The translations under genes were made by a program, and so were the position numbers. Shown here in pieces: positions 20,658 to 28,072 of a stretch of 64,000 nucleotides of DNA (position 1 is its first letter; each line of letters begins with the position of its first letter). Below the pieces are notes generated by a model. That model saw only the letters and a program-made list of their open reading frames with translations. It had not been told where the DNA came from and did no database searches. The stretch comes from Phosphoribacter sp037046615. GTDB taxonomy: Bacteria; Actinomycetota; Actinomycetes; Actinomycetales; Dermatophilaceae. The stretch is from NCBI GenBank assembly GCA_037046615.1, contig JBAOHD010000008.1:558001-622000 (forward strand), given 5' to 3'.

Positions 20658-21465
20658 CGGTGCGCATCGGCCCTTGACTGCGGCCCGGAAGCCGGCGGCA
20701 GTCGAGCTCCGCGACATTGCCGTTGAGCTCGCAGTACCGTGTCATTGATCTATGACCGTCGGCGTGCCGGTGACGCCGGCCCTGCTCGGAGCTGGTCACC
20801 TCGAGGGCGCTCGATGTGGGCCGTGCATACGTGAGCGACCTGCTGGCACGCCTTCCAGGTGTCCAGGCAGTGCCGGCGATCCCCGACCTGCTGGCGCCAG
20901 CGCCCGGAGTTGGGCGTCGGTCCAGCCCGTGCCCTCCTTGCGCCGGCTGGGCGGCATACACCGCGCTCATGTAGTCATAGAACTTGCCCTGGTCCGCGGC
21001 GCAGAAGGCGCCGTTGGCGGCCCGGACGGAGGAGTCGTTACGCAGCGTCGACGTCGAGGAAGGTCATCGTGTGGACGACGAGCTTCGACCTGCGTTGGTC
21101 TTCGACGAGCTGGGTGACCGCCGAGCCCGTAGGTTGCTTCGAACTGCTTGCACGACCGGGCACTGCGGGTCTTCGTAGACGTCGAGGGTTGGCACACCGG
21201 TGGCGTCCGGGTTGACGACCATCGCCTGACCGAAGCCGAGGGCGCCCTTGGGCACGGCCTGCGAGGCGACTGCGGGGGTGGCGCCTGGCGTCGCAGGGGT
21301 CGCCCCGCCGGCTGGTGAGTTCGTCGACGACTTGCCGATCCCGATGAACAGCAGCGCGATCACGATGGCCACGGAGACAAGGGCAATCAGACCACCGATA
21401 AGGATCCGGTTGGTCGAGCGAGGCGCTGTTGCAGCGAGTTTCTGGGTCGGGTCAGGACGAGACAT
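20654..21465 (-). CDS. DsbA-like membrane-anchored thioredoxin-fold protein (frameshifted)
   Basis: The intact N-terminus (ATG at 21465) has a cytoplasmic basic stretch, one membrane segment (ILIGGLIALVSVAIVIALLF) and an Ala/Pro/Thr-rich linker. The thioredoxin-like domain then starts LDVYEDPQCPV. One extra base there hides the active site; removing it gives CPVCKQFEATYG, the CxxC of DsbA/thiol oxidases. Later pieces (MSAVYAAQPAQ, GVTGTPTVI) also fit after removing single bases. It should act outside the membrane in disulfide formation. The neighbouring MauE/DoxX-type membrane protein is a plausible redox partner. Confidence 0.75.
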
Positions 21466-21507
21466 GGCGACATTCTCCCCCATCACGCCAGCCTTGACCC
21501 AACCGAC

Positions 21508-21963
21508 TCACAGTCTGTCGTCGAGCGCAAAAGCCGAGCGCGGGGATCGCACCAGCCAGAGCGCGCCGAGAAGAAGCGCCAGATCTCGGGCAAGTTCCAG
21601 CGGGTATGCCGTCCGCCCAGCCTCGATCGTGCCTCCCCCACCGAAGCAACCACAGTCGATCGACAACCCCTGACTCCAGGCCCACGCGATCCCGATGATG
21701 AAGGCGATCATGAGCACGGCAGTCACAGCGGCGGCGATGCGGGTAAACAGCCCGAGCACGAGGAGCAGACCGACGATCAGCTCGACTCCCGGGAGGGCAT
21801 AGCCGACATAGCCCGCGATGTCGTAGGGCAAGAGTTGGTAGGCCCGCACGGCAAAGGCCGACTGTCCGAGGTTGGTCACCTTGAGGGCGCCAGCCACGAT
21901 GAGGACAACCCCGAGAATGATCCGCACGATCGCGCGGACGAGTTCCCAGCGGCGTTCGGTCAC
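21508..21963 (-). CDS. MauE/DoxX-type redox membrane protein
   Basis: This 151-residue protein has four membrane segments (IVRIILGVVLIVAGALKV, GVELIVGLLLVLGLF, AAVTAVLMIAFIIGIAWAW and a last one near DLALLLGALWLV). Between the third and fourth is IDCGCFGGGG, the paired-Cys motif of MauE-like proteins that are thought to pass reducing or oxidising equivalents to extracytoplasmic thiol proteins. The start overlaps the trpA stop (ATGA, 21960-21963). The next gene is the DsbA-like protein, supporting a redox pair. Confidence 0.8.
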   Translation of the reverse strand: MTERRWELVRAIVRIILGVVLIVAGALKVTNLGQSAFAVRAYQLLPYDIAGYVGYALPGVELIVGLLLVLGLFTRIAAAVTAVLMIAFIIGIAWAWSQGLSIDCGCFGGGGTIEAGRTAYPLELARDLALLLGALWLVRSPRSAFALDDRL

Positions 21964-22772
21964 GCCCGACCCTCACGGACGCCTGCGGCCAACTCGCTCG
22001 CCAGGGCCCGGACCGCCGGGATGCCACCGTCGTCGAGGGCTCGGACGAGCGCTGATCCGACGATGACGCCGTCGGCATAGCGGGCGACCTCGGCCGCCTG
22101 AGCGCGGGTCGAGACCCCCAGCCCGACGCAGATCGGGAGGTCGGTGACCTCGCGCGTGCGAGCAACGACGTCCGCGGCGGCTGAGCCGACCGTGGCCCGG
22201 GTGCCCGTCACTCCCATCGTCGATGCGGCATACACGAAGCCGCGGCACGCGCTTGTCGCGACCACCAGACGCTCAGACGTCGAGGAGGGGGCGACGAGGA
22301 ACACCGGGTCGATGCCATGGCGCGTCGCGGCCACAAGCCAGTCGGCGCCCTCGTCAGGGATGAGGTCAGGCGTGATGACTCCACTCCCGCCGGCAGCCGC
22401 GAGCTCGGCGGCGAAGCGGTCGACCCCGCGGCGCAGGACGAGGTTCCAATACGTCATGACGTATGCCGCCGCGCCGGCCCGGACCGCGGTCGCTACCGCG
22501 AGAAAGACGTCGTCCACGACAGACCCGTTGGCAAGGGCTTTCTCGGTGGCGCGTTGGATGACCGGGCCGTCGAGCAGGGGGTCGCTGTAGGGGACGCCCA
22601 CTTCGACGATGTCGACGCCGGCCTCGACGACCGCCTCGATCGCCTCCAGGCTGCCCGCCACGGTGGGAAAACCCACAGGGAGATAGGCGATGAGCGCTGC
22701 CCGACCCTCGGCACGACAGGCAGCGAGCACGTGGGCGCCCTGGGTGAGGTTGAGGGTCACGTGGTCACTCAT
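21960..22772 (-). CDS. trpA: Tryptophan synthase alpha chain
   Basis: TrpA cleaves indole-3-glycerol phosphate to indole and glyceraldehyde-3-phosphate. The 270-residue TIM barrel shows LIAYLPVGFPTVAGSLEAI, the catalytic-Asp region EVGVPYSDPLLDGPVIQRA, GVITPDLIPDE and the phosphate loop VGLGVSTRAQAAEVA with VIVGSALVRAL. The ATG at 22772 overlaps the trpB stop by ATGA and is preferred over an upstream in-frame start inside trpB. Confidence 0.96.
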   Translation of the reverse strand: MSDHVTLNLTQGAHVLAACRAEGRAALIAYLPVGFPTVAGSLEAIEAVVEAGVDIVEVGVPYSDPLLDGPVIQRATEKALANGSVVDDVFLAVATAVRAGAAAYVMTYWNLVLRRGVDRFAAELAAAGGSGVITPDLIPDEGADWLVAATRHGIDPVFLVAPSSTSERLVVATSACRGFVYAASTMGVTGTRATVGSAAADVVARTREVTDLPICVGLGVSTRAQAAEVARYADGVIVGSALVRALDDGGIPAVRALASELAAGVREGRA

Positions 22773-23995
22773 GCCGGGCTCCCCTGCGTCGCGGCGTCGT
22801 CCAGCAGTCCGAACCACCTTGCCGCCGTGTGGACGTCCTTGTCACCGCGACCGGAAAGGTTGACGAGCAGGACCGCGTCCGACCCCAGCTCACGCCCGAT
22901 CACCATGGCCCCGGCGAGTGCGTGGGCGGACTCGATCGCCGGCAGAATGCCCTCGGTGCGGGACAGCAAGCGGAAGGCTTCCATGGCCTCGGTGTCGGTC
23001 GCGGAGCGGTATTCGGCTCGCCCGATCTCGTGCAGGTGTGCATGCTCCGGCCCGACGCTCGGGTAGTCCAATCCGGCTGAGACGGAATGGGATTCGATCG
23101 TCTGACCGTCGTCATCCTGGAGGACGTAGGTCGCGGCACCGTGCAGGACGCCCCGGCTCCCGCCTGAAAATCGCGCTGCGTGACGGCCGGTCTCGACCCC
23201 GTCGCCGCCGGCTTCGACGCCGATGAGCCGCACGGTGGGGTCATCGAGGAACCGGTGGAAGATGCCCATTGCGTTGGAACCGCCACCGACACAGGCGATG
23301 ACCGCGTCGGGCAGTCGGCCCACCAGATCGAGAACTTGCGCGCGTGCCTCGACTCCGATGATGCGATGGAAGTCGCGCACCATTTCGGGGAATGGGTGGG
23401 GGCCGGTCACGGTGCCGAGGACGTAATGCGTGGTCTCGACGTTGGCGACCCAGTCACGCAAGGCCTCGTTCACCGCGTCCTTGAGGGTCTGGCTGCCATT
23501 GGTGACTGCCACCACCTCGGCGCCGAGCAGCTGCATGCGAGCGACGTTGAGCGCCTGGCGTTCGGTATCGACCTTGCCCATATAGACGATGCATTCCAGG
23601 CCGAGCAGGGCCGCTGCGGTCGCGGTGGCGACGCCGTGTTGACCGGCGCCGGTTTCGGCGATGACCCGGGTCTTGCCCATCCGCGTGGCCAGGAGAGCCT
23701 GCCCGAGGACGTTGTTGATCTTGTGGGAGCCGGTGTGGTTGAGGTCTTCGCGTTTGAGCAGCACTCGCGCCCCGCCGCAGTGGGCGGCGAACCGCGGCAC
23801 CTCGGTGAGAATCGAGGGGCGGCCGGTGTAGGTGCGGTGGAGGCGGTCGAGCTCGCCGATGAACTCCGGGTCGACGAGGGCCTTGCGGCGCACCTCGTCG
23901 AGTTGTTCGAGGGCCGGGATGAGTGCTTCTGGGACGAATCGGCCCCCGAAGTCACCGAAGCGTCCAATGCCGGGCGATCCCTGGTGACTCGTCAT
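22769..23995 (-). CDS. trpB: Tryptophan synthase beta chain
   Basis: TrpB joins indole and serine using PLP. The 408-residue protein has GRFGDFGGRFVPEALIPAL at the N-terminus and the PLP lysine in LNHTGSHKINNVLGQALLA (residue about 89). It also has AETGAGQHGVATATAAALLG, the phosphate-binding VGGGSNAMGIFH and the C-terminal LLVNLSGRGDKDVHTA. Both ends overlap neighbours by four bases (trpC and trpA), so the three are translated as a coupled unit. Confidence 0.97.
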   Translation of the reverse strand: MTSHQGSPGIGRFGDFGGRFVPEALIPALEQLDEVRRKALVDPEFIGELDRLHRTYTGRPSILTEVPRFAAHCGGARVLLKREDLNHTGSHKINNVLGQALLATRMGKTRVIAETGAGQHGVATATAAALLGLECIVYMGKVDTERQALNVARMQLLGAEVVAVTNGSQTLKDAVNEALRDWVANVETTHYVLGTVTGPHPFPEMVRDFHRIIGVEARAQVLDLVGRLPDAVIACVGGGSNAMGIFHRFLDDPTVRLIGVEAGGDGVETGRHAARFSGGSRGVLHGAATYVLQDDDGQTIESHSVSAGLDYPSVGPEHAHLHEIGRAEYRSATDTEAMEAFRLLSRTEGILPAIESAHALAGAMVIGRELGSDAVLLVNLSGRGDKDVHTAARWFGLLDDAATQGSPA

Positions 23996-24858
23996 CGACT
24001 GTCCTCCTCCTGCGCACCGGCCCATGCCGCCGCATCTCCACCGACTCGCTCCCCTACGGCCGAGCGGGTCACGCTTGCGAAACTCGCCACTGCCGCAGCG
24101 GGATTGCCTCCCGTGACCAAAGCTTCACCCACGAGGACCCCGTCTGCGCCAGCGTTGACGTAGGTCTGCACGTCCGCGACATCGCGGATTCCCGACTCGG
24201 CAATGGCGACCACATCTGCGGGGATACCCGCTGCCAGGCGCGCGAACACCGCCCGGTCGACCTCGAGCGTCTTGAGGTTGCGTGCATTGACGCCAATGAC
24301 GGAGGCACCGCTGGCGACGGCACGGGCTGTTTCTTCCTCGTCGTGGACCTCGACCAGCGCCGTCATCCCGAGAGACCGCGCCTGGTCGTGGAACTCGACG
24401 AGCTGCGTGTCCGTCAGCGCGGCGACGATGAGCAGGATGATGTCGGCGCCCCAGGCGCGCGCCTCGAGGATTTGATAGGGGTCGACCATAAAGTCCTTGC
24501 GCAAGACCGGAATCTGCACGGCTGCGCGGACCGCGGCCAGGTCGGCCAGGGTGCCGTTGAAGCGCCGCTGCTCGGTCAGGACGCTGATCGCGGTCGCGCC
24601 CCCAGCGGCATACGCTGCGGCCAAGGCGGCAGGGTCGGCGATCGGCGCGAGGGAGCCCTTGCTGGGGCTCGCGCGCTTGACCTCCGCGATGACAGCGGTA
24701 CCCCCTGCGTGTCGGAGTGCACCTTCAGCGTCAAGCGCCGGCGGCTGATCGGCGACTCGCGCGAGCAGGTCTGTCCACGGGGTCGCTTCTTGGCGGACGG
24801 CGAGGTCGGCCTTGACGCCTGCGATGATGCTGTCGAGCACGGTAGGTGGAGGGGGCAC
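23992..24858 (-). CDS. trpC: Indole-3-glycerol-phosphate synthase
   Basis: TrpC forms indole-3-glycerol phosphate from CdRP. The 288-residue protein shows VIAEVKRASPSKGSL (Glu and Lys of the active site), TEQRRFNGTLADL, LRKDFMVDPYQILEA, IGVNARNLKTLEVD and AESGIRDVADV. The start is a GTG at 24858. No trpD or trpG/trpF is in the window, so the pathway is split between loci. It is first in the ATGA-coupled trpC-trpB-trpA-mauE series. Confidence 0.95.
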   Translation of the reverse strand: MPPPPTVLDSIIAGVKADLAVRQEATPWTDLLARVADQPPALDAEGALRHAGGTAVIAEVKRASPSKGSLAPIADPAALAAAYAAGGATAISVLTEQRRFNGTLADLAAVRAAVQIPVLRKDFMVDPYQILEARAWGADIILLIVAALTDTQLVEFHDQARSLGMTALVEVHDEEETARAVASGASVIGVNARNLKTLEVDRAVFARLAAGIPADVVAIAESGIRDVADVQTYVNAGADGVLVGEALVTGGNPAAAVASFASVTRSAVGERVGGDAAAWAGAQEEDSR

Positions 24859-24882
24859 CGGGCAAATCTAACGTGGTCGGTC

Positions 24883-25302
24883 TCAGGCGGGCGAAAGCCA
24901 GGCCCATCCTGGGATATTGCGCAGCACGGTAAACGCAACGAGTCCCACGATGACCGAGCGGAACGCCCAGCCGCTCGGATCCACCCGCAATGGGGGCCGA
25001 CCCCGCAGGTGCCACGCGAGGAGCCCGAAGACCCCAACGAGGATCGCGACCAGGACGAGTGGGTTGAACCCGAGCGACCCGAGGACGTCACCGTGCAGCA
25101 GGGCGTGCGCTGACCGAAGTCCCCCGCATCCCGGGCAGAAGAAGCCTGTCGTCGCGAGGATGGGGCACGGCAAGAAGCGGCCGGGCTGACTCGGGTCGAC
25201 GGCATACACGTATGCCGTGGCCGCCAACAGCCCACCCACGCCGAGTGCGCGCCGGCGGCTGAGGCGGCCGACGCGCACTGCGGGTGAGGAGGCAGCGGGC
25301 AC
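24883..25302 (-). CDS. DUF2752 family membrane protein
   Basis: About 139 residues from the GTG at 25302, which shares one base with the stop of the gene before it. The DUF2752 core is PCPILATTGFFCPGCGGLRSAHALLHGD (residues about 45-72, with a CPxCGxxR-type motif), followed by two membrane segments. The function is unknown. In actinobacteria it commonly sits in this trp cluster with DUF4190 and RDD proteins. Confidence 0.75.
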   Translation of the reverse strand: MPAASSPAVRVGRLSRRRALGVGGLLAATAYVYAVDPSQPGRFLPCPILATTGFFCPGCGGLRSAHALLHGDVLGSLGFNPLVLVAILVGVFGLLAWHLRGRPPLRVDPSGWAFRSVIVGLVAFTVLRNIPGWAWLSPA

Positions 25303-25712
25303 TAGTTGAGGGCGCCTGACAGCCGCAGGACGAGGCCGATCACCCACAGGACGAGGGCGACAATGCCGAGGATGACGCCGGCCTTGGCCATGCCTTCACC
25401 GCTTTGGCGTCCTCCCGACGCTGCGATCTCCGCTTGAGCCTTGCGACCGGTGATGATCGCGATCGGCCCGAGCACGATGCCGAAGCACAAGAACCCCGCG
25501 ATCCCGCAGATCAAAGAAACCAGGGCGTTGTTGTTCCGAGCGGGCGCACCGCCATAAGGGCCAGGTGCTCCGTAGCCCTGCTGAGGGGGCGGGGCGGGCT
25601 GACCGGTGTAACCGCCGTAGGGCGACCCACTGCCGTCGTTGGGGGGCGGTGGGGCTCCGTAACCACCCGGAGGCGGCGGAGGGGGCGGCGGAGGAGGGGT
25701 TCCGTAGGACAC
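25302..25712 (-). CDS. DUF4190 membrane protein with proline-rich N-terminus
   Basis: The GTG at 25712 (VSYGTPPPPPP), with AAAGGGAAC upstream, is preferred to an earlier in-frame start. Residues 1-60 are Pro/Gly/Tyr-rich. Two membrane segments of the DUF4190 type follow (ALVSLICGIAGFLCFGIVLG and KAGVILGIVALVLWVIGLVL), with the inter-segment motif KAQAEIAASGGRQSGEGMA. The N-terminal decapeptide is almost identical to that of the RDD protein at 26334-27011, so the two share a duplicated 5' end. The function is unknown. Confidence 0.8.
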   Translation of the reverse strand: MSYGTPPPPPPPPPPGGYGAPPPPNDGSGSPYGGYTGQPAPPPQQGYGAPGPYGGAPARNNNALVSLICGIAGFLCFGIVLGPIAIITGRKAQAEIAASGGRQSGEGMAKAGVILGIVALVLWVIGLVLRLSGALN

Positions 25713-25791
25713 AGGCGTTCCCTTTCGTCGGGCGAGGTCCACTGCGGTGTGCGACAGCAGCCTAACCACGGGTCGCCGCGCAGGCCCTCAT

Positions 25792-26139
25792 TCACACCGA
25801 AAAGAGCAGACCCACGCTCAGGGCTAGCGCCCACGAGGCGCAGACTCCGATGCCGAGCCCCAGCCCGGTCACCGCGAGGCCCTCACCGGTCTGGTACCCC
25901 CGTGACGCAGCGATCTCACGCTGTGCCCGCGCTCCTTCGAGGATTGCCACGATCCCCGCCAGTGGACCGAAGCAGAAGAGGCCGAGGATGCCGCTGATGA
26001 GGGCGTTGCGCGCGTGGCGGTTCAGCTGTGGCGTCACGTGCATGTGTGCGGATCCGCGCATCGCCAGGACCGGCCGCGAAGGCAGTGGCGGCCGAGCAAG
26101 TCGAGTCAAGGCCGCATCGACCGACTCGTCCGGATTCAT
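25792..26139 (-). CDS. DUF4190 family membrane protein
   Basis: 115 residues from the ATG at 26139 (MNPDESVDAALTRLARPP). It has two membrane segments (ALISGILGLFCFGPLAGIVAILEG and a second ending ALALSVGLLFSV) and the linker ARAQREIAASRGYQTGEGLAV, close to the linker of the neighbouring DUF4190 gene. The two are paralogues. A GTG 21 bases further upstream is an alternative start. The function is unknown. Confidence 0.7.
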   Translation of the reverse strand: MNPDESVDAALTRLARPPLPSRPVLAMRGSAHMHVTPQLNRHARNALISGILGLFCFGPLAGIVAILEGARAQREIAASRGYQTGEGLAVTGLGLGIGVCASWALALSVGLLFSV

Positions 26140-26267
26140 GAGCGAGTTGTCAGAGGACACGATGCACTCCGTTCCGGGGGGACTCAGGGCTGCCCTGAGG
26201 CCGATGCCCGGCACGCTAATCGCGTCGCGACTGGCGCATCGCGAGTTATCCACAGGGCCTCGATGCG

Positions 26268-26300
26268 GGAGAGCCCCGTGACAGTGTCACGGGGCTCTCC
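26268..26300 (-). terminator. Hairpin after the RDD gene
   Basis: A perfect 16-bp inverted repeat (GGAGAGCCCCGTGACA at 26268-26283 against 26285-26300) lies 34 bases beyond the stop at 26334. The inner bases must open to form the loop. There is no U-tract. It splits the small-membrane-gene series into two transcripts. Confidence 0.65.
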
Positions 26301-26333
26301 GGATGGGCTGTTGGCCCAGCTCAAGGTCCTGGG

Positions 26334-27011
26334 TTACTTGGGAACGGTCACGACGTAGGTGTTCATCACCTTGTCGCCCCAGGTTTGGCGCTTCTTGTCC
26401 CACAGCGGTGCGAACCAGCCGATGGGCAGGCCACAGATGATCGAGTCGAGGATGTGGGCGATGTCGCGGACGAGGGCCTTGCCCGTGCCGAGGGGTGCAC
26501 CTTGTGCGTCGACAAGGGTCACTCCGGCGAGCTTTCGGCCGATGGTCTGCCCCTGGCCACCCTTCATCCCACGGTTCCACACCCACACTGCGAGAGCGAT
26601 GACCACGCCGATGAGCAGGATCGGGATGCTGCCGGAACTCGTCGAGGTCGTCGTTTGTCCGTTGATGGTGACCACGGTGGTCTTGGGCTGACCGATCCAG
26701 ATGAGGATCGTCCCGGGAAGCGCCAGCCCGTAGTCGACGACAAGGCCGAGCGCGCGCTGCGGCCACTGCGCCAAGGCACCGGGCCCGGGCGTCGGAGCGC
26801 CGTAGTCGACCGGCGGCGGGGCGCCATACGGTGCAGCCTGGTAAGGGGCTGGCGGCTGCTGCTGACCATAGGGTGGCTGTGGTGCGCTGTAACCGGATGG
26901 GGGCTGGCTGCCGGAGCCCTGACCCGGGACGCCTTCCGGAGGCGGCGGGGGCGCGCCATAACCACCGCCAGGCGGCGGAGGAGGCGGAGGAGGTGGTGTT
27001 CCGTAAGACAC
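26334..27011 (-). CDS. RDD-family membrane protein with proline-rich N-terminus
   Basis: The GTG at 27011 (VSYGTPPPPPPPPPG) has GAAAGGAAG upstream. Residues 1-85 are Pro/Gly/Gln/Tyr-rich and likely unstructured. The RDD domain follows (about 90-225): ALGLVVDYGLALPGTI holding an Arg/Asp membrane segment, IGRKLAGVTLVDAQGAPLG, ALVRDIAHILDSIICGLPIGW, and a closing TWGDKVMNTYVV. RDD proteins are of uncertain function; some act in ion homeostasis. The C-terminal GDK motif is conserved in the family. Confidence 0.85.
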   Translation of the reverse strand: MSYGTPPPPPPPPPGGGYGAPPPPPEGVPGQGSGSQPPSGYSAPQPPYGQQQPPAPYQAAPYGAPPPVDYGAPTPGPGALAQWPQRALGLVVDYGLALPGTILIWIGQPKTTVVTINGQTTTSTSSGSIPILLIGVVIALAVWVWNRGMKGGQGQTIGRKLAGVTLVDAQGAPLGTGKALVRDIAHILDSIICGLPIGWFAPLWDKKRQTWGDKVMNTYVVTVPK

Positions 27012-27107
27012 GGGACGCTTCCTTTCAGTGCACTGGTGGAGCGGCGCGCTGCCCTGCACAGCGGCCGAACGGGCGCGAGGGGCCTCGGCGAGGCCACCTC
27101 AGCGTCG

Positions 27108-27326
27108 CTACTTGCGAGCGACGCTCTTGTCGACGCCAAAGCCGGCCATCGCCAGGACCTTGCCCGCGACGACACCGATCACGGCGACGACGACGCCCGC
27201 GATGAACAGCGGCTTTGAAGCGACCACGACGGCCCAGGCCATCATGACGGAGGCGACGAGCAGAATCGCCACGCCCGTCCATGCCGCCGTGCTCTGGCCG
27301 TGATTGTCGTGCTGACCGTCGGACAT
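27108..27326 (-). CDS. HGxxPAAW family small membrane protein
   Basis: A 72-residue protein starting at the ATG at 27326 with AAGGAGAA upstream. The N-terminus has HGQSTAAWTGVAILL, the signature of the HGxxPAAW family found between trpE and trpC in many Micrococcales. Two membrane segments follow (GVAILLVASVMMAWAVVVA and FIAGVVVAVIGVVAGKVLAMAG). In this copy the usual Pro of PAAW is Thr. The function is unknown. Confidence 0.8.
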   Translation of the reverse strand: MSDGQHDNHGQSTAAWTGVAILLVASVMMAWAVVVASKPLFIAGVVVAVIGVVAGKVLAMAGFGVDKSVARK

Positions 27327-27385
27327 CGATCGTTCTCCTTCACGCGACCGCTCTGTGCGGCTCGGATGCTGTGGGGCACATTGTG

Positions 27386-28072
27386 TCAGGTCGCGGCCGG
27401 CATCGTGGGCCCGGACTCCCCCTCGGTTGCATCGTGTCCCGCGGTGGGATCGTGCCCCTCGGTGAGGTCGTCCCACGCCGTGCGTCGCGTCCCGCGCTCG
27501 GCGGCCGGCCTCTCCACCCCAGGGGCGGGCCGCTCGGCTGTCACGATCGCGCCCCTGACTTCCGCCTGGTCGCTGGCCCGCTCGCCCTCGGCCGGCCGGT
27601 CGAAGCGAGCGGAAAGGCCTTGCCAGGTGCGCGACGACAGGGACGTGGCGAGCGCCGCGGCGACGAGGACGACCAGACACGCCAACGCCAGCCATGCCCA
27701 CGGTCCGACCGCAGCGCTGGCACGCACGGTCCCGGTGCGCCCGGCAATCTCAGCCGCACGGCGACCCAAGGCTGCTGCCGGGTCGAGGACCACCGGCACG
27801 GTCACCCAGAGGGCACCCAGGCCCGCGAGGACGAGGGCGACGGTGGCGGCATACCGGATGCCGGTGCCTCCCGTGAGGAGCGCGAGGAGGGCAGCACCGA
27901 CGACGAGGCCGAGCGCGATGGCCGCGGGCACGGCCTGGGCCCCCGTCAAGGTCACCGTGGCGCCACCGAGCACCGCGTCGGTCGTCGTGCCGGACACCCA
28001 CACCTGCGTCGCCGCGATGAGGAAGAGGGCCAGAGGCGCGAGGACCGCAGCCAGCGAGGCACGCTTGGTCAT
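27386..28072 (-). CDS. Tryptophan-biosynthesis-associated membrane protein
   Basis: A 228-residue protein with four membrane segments in the first 160 residues (LAAVLAPLALFLIAATQVWV, AIALGLVVGAALLALL, ATVALVLAGLGALWVTVPVV, WAWLALACLVVLVAAALA) and a charged cytoplasmic tail. The TQVWVSG stretch after the first segment is characteristic of this trp-linked family. The start overlaps the trpE stop by ATGA. The role is not established; conserved position suggests a link to tryptophan or its precursor. Confidence 0.85.
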   Translation of the reverse strand: MTKRASLAAVLAPLALFLIAATQVWVSGTTTDAVLGGATVTLTGAQAVPAAIALGLVVGAALLALLTGGTGIRYAATVALVLAGLGALWVTVPVVLDPAAALGRRAAEIAGRTGTVRASAAVGPWAWLALACLVVLVAAALATSLSSRTWQGLSARFDRPAEGERASDQAEVRGAIVTAERPAPGVERPAAERGTRRTAWDDLTEGHDPTAGHDATEGESGPTMPAAT

